64,000 nt of DNA, taken from contig JAYKKM010000054.1 in the NCBI GenBank assembly GCA_035772405.1, positions 4,004,001-4,068,000 on the forward strand, read 5' to 3'. The stretch comes from Chrysogorgia sp. JL179-B06. Its lineage: Eukaryota; Cnidaria; Anthozoa; Scleralcyonacea; Chrysogorgiidae. The notes below the pieces were generated by a model, which worked only from the letters and a program-made list of their open reading frames with translations, did no database searches and was not told the origin of the DNA. Both the position numbers and the translations under genes were made by a program. Below are positions 24,401 to 34,539 of this stretch, piece after piece (position 1 is the first letter of the stretch; each line of letters begins with the position of its first letter).

Positions 24401-25612
24401 GATAACGTCAAAATGGTTACCACGCTTGTACAGGTAGATCGTACCAGAATCTTTTGGACCTCCCGAAAAGATAAGAGTGTCAAAGAAGTCTCCGTCGATC
24501 ACGTTGATTTGAACACCAAGATGTTCCGCGAATGCAAGACAATCCTCAAGGTCGTTTCCAACGTCACTAATCTCAACACCAGTTGACTCGTGGAGTTTCC
24601 TGGCTTCGTCTCCCTGAAGTTTTCTGGAGGCGTTGAACCCATTCTTTACATCGGACAGCGACCACTTGTCTTTTTGGATGTTCGCTAGCGCAGTCACGAT
24701 CGCGCGAGCTTGACACATCGTGTCGCTGTTTTTGATACAAACGATACTCTTCTTCTTAACGATGTTTTCCTTGGTGGGTTTGAGTCTACCACTTCCACGT
24801 GGCACTACGATTGAGGAAACAGTGATCACGAGCTCGTTGAGTGGAACACCCTTGTACTCCGCGAACTCCAGTAACTTTTTGATGAGGTCATAGAGAAACA
24901 GTCTCAAGTCACCGTTTGGAATCCTCGTCAGCTTGGTACTAATAGGTTTTGACCACGTCTCGTGGTTGAGAACCATTCGAATTCGGTCACCAGAGACTAG
25001 ACCACGCGTGCTAATCACGTCCGTGAAAGCCTCGACGAACACATCGGCTACATTGACGCTCTCGCTGTTGACTTTCACCGCAAACTCGTCGTAATTCGTG
25101 TTGAACTTCTTGACAAGTCTCGTTCCTACACGTTGTAACTCGAACGGCTTGGTTGGCTCTTTGGTCTTTCTGCGACGTTGTCTGACTTGTTTTTGGACAA
25201 GGGTGTTTCTCTTCCCTCGCTGACTCTTGTCTAGCCTCTTGGTTTGTCTAGCGACAATCGCTGTCCTTTTCTGGAGATTTTTGAGGTGTCTCGCTCTCAA
25301 CGTGTCTACCTGAACTTTGGTATGTCTCGGTTTCTCGACAAGTTTTTGGAGTCTGTTCTCGAACGCACTCTCCAATCTAGTGCGAATGGCATCTTGTTTC
25401 TCTCTCAGCTTACCAAAGGTTACTTGATGCTGGTCTTGTTGGAGATCTTGTTGACGACGATGGGCTTGCTCTAGAGTCTCCAAACTCTTGGCTCTACGCT
25501 GTTTTTGTTTCGCTTGACGTGCCTTCTCTTTCTTGACTTCCTTTGGGTCAGAAGACAAGAGACGTGCTACAAAATTCTGCTCACGCGCTTGTTTGATAGA
25601 GTTCGTAGTCAT
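21482..25612 (-). CDS. POLB: Protein-primed family B DNA polymerase, OTU-like N-region
   Basis: 1376 residues from the Met at 25612 (an in-frame Met 14 codons upstream lies next to the terminal repeat; the chosen start follows CTATAATAAAATG). A basic coiled-coil N terminus (1-150) is followed by a segment with an OTU-protease-like signature: SDTMCQARAI (Cys about 300) and GNHFDVI (His about 400). Next is a Cys/His-rich region (about 412-557). Exonuclease motifs are DFE at 568-570, NAKAFD at 617-622 and YCDSD at 746-750. Then comes EFQGCFWHGCAKC (857-869), typical of Polinton polymerases. Polymerase motifs A DYVSLYP (963-969), B LNSLWGKFG (about 1149-1157), C YDTDS (1243-1247) and KSY (1286-1288) are all intact. 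It should replicate the element from its termini by protein priming. Confidence 0.95.
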   Translation of the reverse strand: MTTNSIKQAREQNFVARLLSSDPKEVKKEKARQAKQKQRRAKSLETLEQAHRRQQDLQQDQHQVTFGKLREKQDAIRTRLESAFENRLQKLVEKPRHTKVQVDTLRARHLKNLQKRTAIVARQTKRLDKSQRGKRNTLVQKQVRQRRRKTKEPTKPFELQRVGTRLVKKFNTNYDEFAVKVNSESVNVADVFVEAFTDVISTRGLVSGDRIRMVLNHETWSKPISTKLTRIPNGDLRLFLYDLIKKLLEFAEYKGVPLNELVITVSSIVVPRGSGRLKPTKENIVKKKSIVCIKNSDTMCQARAIVTALANIQKDKWSLSDVKNGFNASRKLQGDEARKLHESTGVEISDVGNDLEDCLAFAEHLGVQINVIDGDFFDTLIFSGGPKDSGTIYLYKRGNHFDVIKSMPGFLCKDYYCHVCKVSYCDRDKHRCPFKCVACLSSKCCQSGKQDVVCQDCNRAFFGPKCFDEHKRVRGVSKGEPDAVCSVVQKCVTCKRTVRSLKTHVCGFSECSNCKLYCDRDKHRCHMRELRCKGGECTREVSCHESLESKSKWCYACKTRTEKYAFYDFETSQDTGVHIVNYACLWDFNGSKRVFSNVEDFCKHVLKLKGYTLVAHNAKAFDSQFVLKYCIENGVKPFVVYNGTKVMFMSVEAGVSRIRFVDSINFVNSKLSDFPKTFGLSELRKGFFPHYFNKPCNQNYVGPMPSRKHYSPDQMSSEHRGKFLEWYQDRVDESYVFDFKKELREYCDSDVDILRRSMMKFRRDFVELENIDPLQYITIASVCMTVYRCNYMFEESIAVVRDIVGAESFSEISINWLRYVAEKSKTHVKHAVNGGEHSVKGVGKVDGYCEATNTVYEFQGCFWHGCAKCFSTDTINNKNQLDMGELQSRTTTRNKKIRDLGYNLVEVYECDLKKDHEFKSWSKKTDTTVVTPLNPRDAFFGGRTNVTKLRYVFGRDEKGRYVDYVSLYPTVQFSKDYPVGHPTTIHNPETYDKSWFGIVKCRVTPPRGLYHPILPVITKCGEDKKLVFSLCRTCAESQSQTKCSHTACERSFVGSWCTMEVERAIEKGYVVNEVFEVLNFEKRSSEMFKGYVRRFMKIKLESTKLPKTGPNEKYESIDHFKRTVKEKLGVKLGKVELNPGMRAIAKLCLNSLWGKFGQRTNLKQTKYVNTLREFYNIILDEKLDDLDVHFINDEIVQMSYTVKGKFANNENNTNIFIAAFTTSHARMMLYDVVDKLGDRVLGYDTDSCWYVEKPGDTPIETGDSLGDLTDELGGGFITEWSATGPKSYAYRTNTGESVCKVKGFTLNHENSKYINLDVMSDMVDGKKDRVTTVRESAITRNALTRELVNKYQEKDFKLNYNKRVVQPSLDTLPYGY

Positions 25613-25668
25613 TTTATTATAGCTCAAAGACTTTTGGTCAAGTCTCAAATCCAAACGAGGAGATTTCG

Positions 25669-25959
25669 CGAGGAGGAGGAGGAGATTTCACGAGGAGGAG
25701 GAGGAGATTTCACGAGGAGGAGGAGGAGATTTCGCGAAGATTAAAGATCAAATTTCAATTTCAAAAAAATCGGAACGAGGAGGAGGAGGAGATTTCACGA
25801 GGAGGAGGAGGAGATTTCACGAGGAGGAGGAGGAGATTTCGCGAAGATTAAAGATCAAATTTCATTTCCAGAAATTTGAAAAAAAAACCACGCCCTAGAA
25901 TGGAATGTGGATTTTAGAATTTTTAATGAGGATGAGCTAAGGTGCCCGTTATTACTACT
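25669..25959 (-). repeat. Polinton right terminal inverted repeat
   Basis: Inverted copy of 8672-8962. It includes two purine-rich blocks of 22-bp units on this strand (GAGGAGGAGGAGATTTCACG) separated by the AAGATTAAAGATCAAATTTC linker. The outermost 95 bp are unique. Unlike the left side, the array stops close to the end of the repeat, and the polymerase start codon follows within 60 bp. Confidence 0.93.
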
Positions 25960-25965
25960 TGCTAA
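25960..25965. repeat. Polinton target-site duplication, right
   Basis: TGCTAA, identical to 8666-8671. It abuts the right terminal repeat of the older transposon that was the insertion target. Confidence 0.93.
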
Positions 25966-26026
25966 TAAAAACAAAGTGGATTTCTTGGGAAATTCCGAGG
26001 TTGCGCTTTTTTTTATACACCCTGTA

Positions 26027-26441
26027 TTACATGCAATACAATACAATATTTAATTGACCTCTCCCCATTGAGGCTTTTCAGTGACATTAGTCGTTATCGG
26101 TCATCCAATTCGTAATATTTCACTAATTCTATCTGACGCATTTATGTGGTGAGATAATAAGACTCAAAATAAAATGAAATGATTTGGTAGTTTGGTTTAC
26201 ACATTGTAAAAATATAGTTCTGCGTCTACTTCTCTACGCGAGCAGTTTTTTTCTTAAAGCTGGTACAACGGTACATTGTACCGCCTTTCCAGAGCAACGT
26301 TAATGTGCCTATTCGGGTTTGAGGATTTTACATATTTGTAATCTTTGGAATCTCTTGAGAAGAATTGTAAAATATCTTGTCGTGCGAAAATTATCTTATG
26401 ATACCTTTTTCGCTGCTAAAGTTGACTTACTATTCACACTA
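26027..26441. other. No gene seen
   Basis: AT-rich flanking DNA right of the nested insertion. It contains a short CAATACAATACAATA run, and I see nothing else in it. Confidence 0.45.
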
Positions 26442-26598
26442 GGGACACGCAAAGATATTGCACAGTGATTCAACAGTGAAATACAAAGAAAGTTTGGGAA
26501 TTGAGCTAATTTTGTCAAAACAGGTTTCTTTAAAGTTCAGAGCCAAACTTTCTTTGTATTTCACTGTTGAATCAGGGTGCAATGTCTTTGTGTGTTCC
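26442..26598. repeat. Fold-back element
   Basis: Long inverted arms: GGGACACGCAAAGATATTGC at the left returns as its complement near 26579-26598. The inner arms CAACAGTGAAATACAAAGAA also pair. The spacer is about 40 bp. Typical MITE hairpin. Confidence 0.72.
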
Positions 26599-26888
26599 TG
26601 CTTTGATGTCATTTCCTGTGAATAGTAAAGAAGATAAGATATATTACATTTCTTCTTGGTAGAACCCCTTGGTAGAACATTACGAATATGTAAAGGCACT
26701 TTAAAGAGGAATAAGTTCTAACAGATATTTGATGCGTTGACAGGTTTATTGCACATTGTTTCATACCAGATTTATCAGTCAATACCACCTCCAGTGAATA
26801 AACAATGACTACACAACAGAGTCTCCCCTCTGAATTTAGTATTACCTTAATTTACATATCTTATCAAATTAAGCATACAAGCGTTATG

Positions 26889-26999
26889 TTAGACTTGGGT
26901 ATTCGGGAGCGGCTGGGGGATTGGGGAAGAGCGCCAGCCACTCCCGAATACACTCCCAACACTTTAGAGAGACGGACTTGATCCAAGTCTAGCGTTATG
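26889..26999. repeat. Hairpin MITE with an 11-bp flanking repeat
   Basis: TAGACTTGG at the left and CCAAGTCTA at the right enclose an inner hairpin (TATTCGGGAGCGGCTGG/CCAGCCACTCCCGAATA). AGCGTTATGTT occurs on both sides of the element, which may be the target duplication. Confidence 0.55.
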
Positions 27000-27054
27000 T
27001 TGTCGGAGCTGTTGACGGAGGCTAAAGCTCTCGGCGGGGCGTCAGAATTAATCT

Positions 27055-27125
27055 AGATACGGAGGGTTAGGTTTAAGGTTAGGATCAAGGTTAGGGTTGG
27101 GGTTAGGTTTGCGATTAGGATTGGA
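27055..27125. repeat. Degenerate TTAGG(G)-like tract
   Basis: Irregular GGTTAGG-type repeats (GGGTTAGGTTTAAGGTTAGG and so on). Similar tracts lie near 42283-42330 and, on the other strand, 55110-55260. They are too irregular to be a telomere and probably belong to dispersed repeats. Confidence 0.5.
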
Positions 27126-27350
27126 ATAGTTCTTGAAAATGGGAAGGTTCTTTTGAGTCATCCCTCGCCTTGTCTTATTCCTCATCCCATCCACTTTATT
27201 GGAAATTCATGAGCCAGAAGCTGGAAACTAGTCCTCAGCTTCACGTAAGTGTGAACTGATGAGTAAGGATGATTGAAGGAAGCTTTTTCACCAATGAAAC
27301 TCTGATATACATATGTGTATATATACATGTGTGTATATACATATATTTAA

Positions 27351-28460
27351 CAATTATTCACCGAAGTGGAAGTGAATAGTGGTGGATATTTACCGAGACG
27401 CAAAGCGTCGAGGTAAATATCCAACCACTATTCACTGACACTGAGGTGAATAATTGTTTTAGCATATACCAAAACAAATTGATAAAAATTAAAATAAGTA
27501 AATTTCGGTTAGTTTCATTATAATTTAGCCAGGAATTGGTGCGAAACGCAAGGCAAAAAATTCCCTCCTTTCCATATTTGGAGTTTGCCTTTCCATATTT
27601 GGAGTTGTTTATCAGTTTTGACAAGCTTACAGCAGCCGGTCGTTTTGAAAACCTTTCAAAGTTGGATCAAAGTAAGGCAAAAGACCACTGGATTTTAACT
27701 CAAAGGAAATATTTTAATACTGTACATGGGAAAACCTGAGGACAAAGGATAACTGATGAATTCTGGGTGAGTAAACGACAGTAATTGTTCTTTTCAAATC
27801 GTTTTTATTTCGATCAATGCAATGACAATGTTTCATGTGTTTAGTCGTTGAATTTCCTTTAATTTATAAAGATTTCTGTGTGTGTTTACTGTTAGAAAAT
27901 TGGTAGTATGTTTTCCAGGTCATTTGTTTAGTATAAAGTTCATTACTCGCCAGTTTCTTGGGCAGTGTATCGCGGTAATCTTTATGGCCGAAACCGTACT
28001 AATTCTTTACGTTTTGCTTGGTTTTGTTGTAACCGAAATGATTTTTAATGTTTGTAAATGTTATTAAATTCTATATGAAAGGAAATTCAAATTGTCTCAA
28101 ACTATATAAAGGCGAATATCGATATATGAACTACGGAGAACACTTTTCTTTCAAAATATTTGAACGAAAACTGACATGCAACAGTCAGTTCGTTCAATCA
28201 AGTTTGTTTTCGTAGCACTTTCTATTCTCTTTTTGCAACTTGTTTTTCATAAATATTACCTAAAATAATGTTCCTACATACAGTAATTGTTTTCTACCTG
28301 CCTGCTTTTACCAATTTCTTGCATTATGTAAAAAGAAAATCGTTCAAGAGAATGACACCATCTTGTTTTGCGAAACAGTGAATAGTGCAGGATATCCAGA
28401 GCTAGAGCAACCAATCAGATTGCGCGAAAAGCACTATTCACTGTTTTGGTATATGCTAAA
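27351..28460. repeat. Inverted-repeat-bounded region with two fold-backs
   Basis: A fold-back at 27351-27456 (CAATTATTCACC ... GGTGAATAATTG, inner arms GGTAAATATCCA) is followed by TTTAGCATATACCAAAAC (27458-27475), which returns inverted at 28443-28460 after a second small fold-back (CAGTGAATAGTGC, about 28376). The roughly 1-kb interior has no recognisable gene. Confidence 0.5.
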
Positions 28461-29469
28461 TATATATATTGGCTTGCTATTTAGGACAGCAATTCCAAAT
28501 AACTGGTAGTCTAGATTCACCCTACCCCTAGTTTGAATTATCTAGCGAGAAGATTTATTTCCTTTTTTGGATTGACTAGTTCTAAGCGCAGGCAGAGGTT
28601 CCGGAGCATACCTCTGCGAAGGAGTTTCCGGGGGGCTCGTCTGACTGGTCGAGTCATCGGCGCATTCATACGCTGGATTTACACTAATTTAATTTATGTT
28701 TAAACGTAATCGTATTTGTGAACGTTCGCGCATATGTGCATCGATTTACATTTGACTTCCTGTTGGTTTCTGGGCTTGGATATTTATATTCAAACTACGT
28801 ACGGTTCCCGCCTGACCTCAATCGCTATAGCTCGGTTGTGTTTCGTTTGTCAGCATTGATTATGATTACAGTAGGTTAGGATCAGACTTAGGATCAAAAA
28901 AAGGTCTTTTTGAGTCATCCCTTGCAGCTATACGATTAACTGCTAGCAGCAGGATGAATTGGAATGCTGGATTGATAAGCTTATATTGATAATTGCATCA
29001 TCACTGTGTCTGCAAGAAGATAAAGCACAACTATAGCAAGTTATTTAACGTGTTATATATTTTAAAAGTTTACTAGTTACTAATATACTACCCAGCAGAT
29101 TCGTATGGCATCGTCCTAGCCATATATTGCAACTAGACGCAAATGGAGACAAAAGTAATAACGACAGATAATTTTGTAGCATGATTTTTACTTTATAATA
29201 GCAGAACCACACTAACCTCGGTTTGTGGTCCAATTGATTGTCTGTCATGGTGCAGTGAATCCGGGAAAACCCCCGAAATATACTTGATAGAGTATAAATG
29301 TATATCAAATCTGGCTACACAGTCAGTCATAAATTGTCTCTGCTCTTTCCTCATTCAAAGTCTTCGAAAATATGTCATCGTCATTGCCGCTTTCCAGGTA
29401 TTAATAAACATTCAAATTTGCATTTCAATATTACACATTGTTTACATTACGTAAGTTCTAAAATCACAG
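28461..29469. other. No gene seen
   Basis: About 1 kb without a recognised gene. A repeat shared with 27120-27180 (CTTTTTGAGTCATCCCT) lies near 28902-28922. Confidence 0.4.
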
Positions 29470-29582
29470 CTGCTTCGGAAATTGAGGAATCGCGCGTGAA
29501 GGTCATCGTCAGCAAAGAACCGCACGATGTCCTTCAAATAAAAGAATTCTTCATGCAAAACAAAGTCAAAGAGAAGAAATAA
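29470..29582 (+). CDS. Possible host terminal exon
   Basis: After the acceptor-like AAAATCACAG, an open segment with more balanced codons than its surroundings encodes AASEIEESRVKVIVSKEPHD and runs to a stop at 29582 after NKVKEKK. A terminal exon is possible, but no family is recognised and no partner exon was found, so this is a weak call. Confidence 0.25.
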
Positions 29583-31772
29583 TCCCACTCTTCATTGTAC
29601 TCTTTCAGTGTATGATGCCACTTGGAGCATGTTCACGTCTTCATGACGATGTCAACTTAAGGACGGATAGAAGTGTTGATTAAGATCGACTTGGTCACTA
29701 CTAGTTTTAAATGAACAAAGAGACCAGTTGAATTTCTAAACGTTAACATTAGGGACCTTACGATTTTATGACTCGCTGCATTCATCTAAGACGCGAGTTA
29801 CTAAACAAATATAATTTTAGCATTTAAAGGAAGTAACAGTTAATTGAGTATCGTATTTGTCCACTTGTTTCAACATTTTCTTGTTTCTTTTAATCGCAAT
29901 GAAAATCATAATTTGACCAAAATCTATAGTTTTGCGGGATGATTTTAGTCAACCAAACCAATAATAAGGCAATATTCTGAAACCGTGCAATGACATTTTA
30001 TGGCTAAAATTATTTCTGTACTGACATGAAATCGTCCAAAAATGGTGTGTGGGAAACGTCGAACTTTTCATGTGTGGAACCTATAACTGCAAATGAGCTT
30101 GAACAAAGGATTTTTCTCGACGTTTGAAACGGGCCTGACTGTTTACGCATTTACTGGATTTTTTGGGCAACATTCCTGGCGTTTTTTATCGTCGTTAGAA
30201 ACCCCCTGCATCAGGTTCATGGACTGTAGCATACACATAGAAAGCCTGACCTGTGCAGTTACAGTATATGTGTCAAATGTTTCCTTCGAAACTCATCGCA
30301 CAGATCAAGTATTTCTTTTCAATTTATTCCTGCTTAACCAGGATGTACTGCTTTATCATAACGTCATTTTGAAAAGAAATAGGATAATTTTTGGGACCAT
30401 GGCCGTAAAAAGACTGTATGGGAAAGTCCATTCTACCAAATGTTTTCCCCTGGCAGACCCAAAATACTTAAAAGTAGTATAGTTATTTAATTATTTTAAA
30501 ATTTCCCGGACTGATCAGCCTAACCGTACATAAATGGAAAATTGTTCACTCCAACTGCTGCTACCGAACCCGAGGTATAGCTATATGCGCTGATTCCGTG
30601 CAAACCCTACACCGAAGCTATCCCGAAGTCCTCAAAGTTCTACGCCACGGTTTATGAAACGACATGATCCCCAGAAAATATCGAATTCCCCAAGCCCCAG
30701 GAGTGTATTTTCGGTACGCCGAGAAAGCCAATCGTACACCGCTTCGCCAAGACCCGACTCCACGCCGGAGATCTTCAAATTTGGCTACATGTCATGGAAT
30801 GCACCTTGGGCTTGGGCTATACGTTAGTTAATCACCTCGCGCTAGCTACCGAGGTTCTGTAAAATGTACCGTGGTCATGCATCAATAAAACAAAAAGTCA
30901 AGACAAAAATAAGACAAAAAGTCACCTACAAAAGCCTTTGGGACACCAAGCATAAATATCTGATGCAACTTCCTGTACTGGTACTCGGATAACGACCTTA
31001 AATTGTAGGCACTCGGAACCCTATAATTGGGATCTAGCCTGTTGGGGGTATTCCGTTCACCTAAGAGTGATACATCTAATAAACTAATGTTCTTTTTGAC
31101 GCATTGCTTGGCGTCATCCCCCTCTCCCTCAATACAATGTTGCAGTCAACATCAAGGAAGATTTGGTTACCAAATACAACATTAAACAGGGGAGGGGTAG
31201 CCTGCCCGCAGCCCGAAATTTCGGCGAAATTTCGTCTAGGGAGGGGAGAATCGTTAACCTTTTTGTAAGAGACATGAAATATGTTAAGTTGGACCACAAA
31301 CAGTGTCCCAATAATTTTGTCCAGGAATATGAAAAGCCGGTGAAGGTTTTGAATTCAGCAAAGAGTGGGACTGATGAATTATAGCTTATAAACGTATATT
31401 AATGGCTAAATGATAACATCATATATAACATATGTCCCAAGGATGTTATATATATAATTTAACAATGAATAAGTTTATAACTTATAATTTATTATACCCG
31501 CGCTCTTCCCTGCGGAATACAAAACCCTCACCGGCTTTTTAGACCGTCCAATTGCGCGGTACATCAAAGAGAATCGACTTAAAAATGAACTAAGTCAGTT
31601 AAATACTCGTGGGATTAAAGCCTCCGTTGCAGACGAAAGCAATAAATCTCATCGTGACCGTGACGAGGAAAGACCTGTGACATCATGTGATAAAACGAAA
31701 CCGGCAGAAGTATTCTTTTAAAATAACTTATTGTGGTAATTTGAAAGCCCTAGACACCTCTGTATAAAAACA
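29583..31772. other. No gene seen
   Basis: About 2.2 kb of AT-rich DNA. Open frames near 30093-30482 and 31163-31384 show no family features and no splice context, so I regard them as chance. Confidence 0.4.
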
Positions 31773-31774
31773 TA

Positions 31775-32104
31775 GACTTGCTCCTAGTCTGCCTCTTGGT
31801 GTTTCGAGGCGGGTTTGTTTCGAGACGGGTTTGCGAGGCGGGTTTGTTTCGAGACGGGTTTATTTGAGACGGGTTTGTTTCGAGACGGGTTTATGTTTTG
31901 GTTTCAACGAGCGAGCGAAAACCCGCTGGCGGAAAAAAAAACGCTGGCGGAAAACCCGCGCCCGCCCGCCCGCCCGTTTTCTCTCGCCTCAAATATATTG
32001 TTGAAACCAAAACATAAACCCGTCTCGAAACAAACCCGTCTCAAATAAACCCGTCTCGAAACAAACCCGCCTCGAAACACCAAGAGGCAGACTTGGAGCA
32101 AGTC
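31775..32104. mobile_element. TA-flanked fold-back MITE with internal arrays
   Basis: GACTTGCTCC at the left and GGAGCAAGTC at the right, each flanked by TA (31773-31774 and 32105-32106). The arms (to about 31905 and from about 32005) contain tandem 16-bp units of the type GGGTTTGTTTCGAGAC. The centre is GC-rich (CCCGCCCGCCCGCCCG). Non-coding and likely mobilised by a Tc1/mariner-like enzyme. Confidence 0.78.
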
Positions 32105-32106
32105 TA

Positions 32107-34539
32107 ATAAAAACACTGTCTTATACACCTCGGGTAATAAAGATAACTTCAAGTGTATGTAACACTTGCTGGAAGATGGCGGCGCTAACGTTATGGCCAT
32201 GAAAGTATTTAAAAGCTTTTTCTCTTCTTATGGCTCAGAGGTTGTTTTAAAAGAATACTAATTAATTTTCTGCCGGTTAATTCGTTTTTTGACACACACA
32301 ATAGACTTTTAATCTCTATAAATAGTCTTTTATCATCCATGATTATACTACGGAAAGTCTCTGACGGAACGTATAATTAGTTGATAGAGTTGCACCATAT
32401 CCGGCCGTAAGCGAATTTCAGAAAACTGCTGTGCTGTGCAAATGCCATCGATATTGCAAATAAGGACTTGGAAGAGCAATATTAGTTCATCCTATAGTTC
32501 GCTTTATAAAAGACGCAATACCAAACTCTTTATCAAATAAATATCCCAAACCAATCATACGATGCTTTAAAGACTTTTAGTCTTTAATGAGTTGCACCAT
32601 GTGTGCAGTATTAAGAGAATTTCAGGAAACTGCTGAGCTGTGCACAAATACAAGACAAAGAAAACCGCACCTACGCGAAAAATTTCGCTGTATGGAAAAC
32701 AGCCTTTACCAAAGAAACGTTAGAAAAAATGTTCAGTTAAACAGTGTCCACTTTGGCCATAGGAAGTGCGGATTTCAGGTGTGACCACAGTCTTTTACAC
32801 TGCCGAAGTGTGCCAAAGTAATTGCCGAAGCAATTTACAGTGGTTTCATCGTGGTCCTCGGCAGAAATTATTGCCGAGGCAAATCGCTAGTAAATTATCA
32901 AAAAACCTCGGCAATTTTTTTCGGACGCAAAGTGAGTTGAGTTACGGCGATAACAATAGTACTGATGGCCACTGTGTCGACGTTACTTCGGGAACTGCCA
33001 ATACGAAACTTCATGACCGGCCACTATTTAACACGTTTAAATCATCCCAGTCGCTGAACGAAAATGGGGAATTTAACCATGTACAACTTTAAATATGTAT
33101 TATTTCTTCCAAAAAGTTCCAAAGTTTCTAAAATAATCCTATTTTATCATGAACTCCGTATGATGACGTCGTTTTAAAAACATGAAAATCATCAATCTGG
33201 ATTTGTGATGGGGGTATCTATTACGTATTCCTTATAAGGAAACGCAAATAGAAGGCATTGACGAGCAAATAGAGTGAATTAACGCGCAAATAGCTGACAC
33301 GTGTCGTTGGACCTGTGAGAGACTAAGCATGTGAGATTAGAAATTGACTGTGAGACGCATGCTCTCAGTAATCCCACATCCAGTGGGCTGATATACGAGG
33401 GCAATGTATTTGCTCGTCAATGCCTTGTATTTGCTCGTAGGCCGCTTCCTTATATGGAATACGTACTAGAAGTACATATAGGATTTGTAGTATTCCCACT
33501 TTATCATCTATCTTGATGGCGACCATCTTGAAATCTACGCTCGTCGCTGGTACTCACTGGTGCAACGTATTTGCTCTTCTGTATATGGAATACATATACT
33601 ATAAGCCGGTTTTCCACTAGGCAAATTTCTTTTCGTGAAGGGAATATTTCTATTGTCAATTACGAGAACTCGGCTAGAACTAATTAACAATCTAAATGTC
33701 GCAGTACAATTTCCGTGCATCAAATCCTCTGAATGGCATTGTATGGGAACGAAGGCGATCTATTGTTTAAGAGACAAAATGGATGAGCTGTTGTATTCTC
33801 GAAGGAAAAAACTTTAGCATAACCCTAGATTACAGTATTGCACATACGTAATACATTACGTATATTATAAGTCTTTACTGACAGTAAAGACTTATTGACC
33901 AAGCGGGGGTCTTAATTACTGCAAAATTATCCTGCGTGCAGTCTACCAGTACAGAGGATAATTTTGCCGTAAAGATGGACCAAACGAGCTTAATGTTATT
34001 ATTATTTGGCTCTTTTAAATTTCTCACAATTTTTTCGCAATTTTTGAAAACCTTTTCAGTTTTGTTTTGTACAGGTTTCAGAGGTTTGTAAAGACCGCTC
34101 AGGGTGTGTGTTTATTCTATTACTGTTTGCTCTTGAAATTAGACAACACTGCTTAGAAATAATTAAGCAACACTAGGTAGCTGTGTGTGTGTGTGGTTCA
34201 TATAAAGCAAGAAAATTAGCAACTATTTTGTGTTAGTGAGTCCACATTGCATAGCTACTTTGCATTCACTCATTTCGCATTCCAGCAATTGCCTCTGTAG
34301 AAATGTTGCCCTAGGCCAAAGTTGGCAGCTGCTTTCAGTGCTTGTCACATATCGAGATTTGGCTTTTAATAAAACAGATCATTTAGTTTGAAGCCTGAAA
34401 CTGATCGTCATATACACATGACAAAATTCAGAGAGTTTTTATCATCAATTTTAATATTGAACTATACAGTACTACCACTCTATGTACGTGTGATACTTAT
34501 ATTTATTTTATTATGACCATATAATGGTGTGTTCAAGAT
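32107..34539. other. No gene seen
   Basis: About 2.4 kb with no recognised gene or well-bounded repeat. A short (TG)n tract is near 34180. Confidence 0.4.

Larger units (their letters stand above)
8672..25959. mobile_element. Complete Polinton/Maverick (endogenous virus-like element)
   Basis: 17,288-bp element with 291-bp terminal inverted repeats starting AGTAGTAATAACGGGCACC, a perfect 6-bp target duplication, and intact genes for family B polymerase, chromodomain integrase, packaging ATPase and capsid proteins. Intron-free and densely packed, with overlapping or abutting genes on both strands, and visibly more GC-rich than its flanks. All major reading frames are open and the terminal repeats agree almost exactly, which indicates recent arrival. 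It is larger in gene count than a minimal Polinton and lacks a recognisable adenain-like protease. Confidence 0.95.
8415..26024. mobile_element. TA-flanked DNA transposon split by the Polinton
   Basis: A near-perfect 59-bp inverted repeat (8415-8473 versus 25966-26024) begins CAGGGTGTATAAAAAAAAGC and is bounded by TA at 8413-8414 and 26025-26026. It brackets the Polinton. Removing the Polinton and one copy of its 6-bp duplication leaves a non-autonomous element of about 316 bp; the Polinton landed immediately inside the right terminal repeat. The segment 8474-8671 is the interior of this older element and shows no gene. Confidence 0.85.

Noticed and set aside
8672..25959. Adenain-like maturation protease gene
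   Set aside because: Looked for in every tiled gene; no His...Asp/Glu...Gln...Cys arrangement of that family was recognised. Absence by eye is not proof.
27055..27125. Interstitial telomere (TTAGGG-like tract), also 42283-42330 and 55110-55260
   Set aside because: Units vary in length and sequence and never form an uninterrupted array; better explained as degraded dispersed repeats.
30093..30482. 129-codon open frame
   Set aside because: No motif, no splice context and no similarity recognised; compatible with chance.
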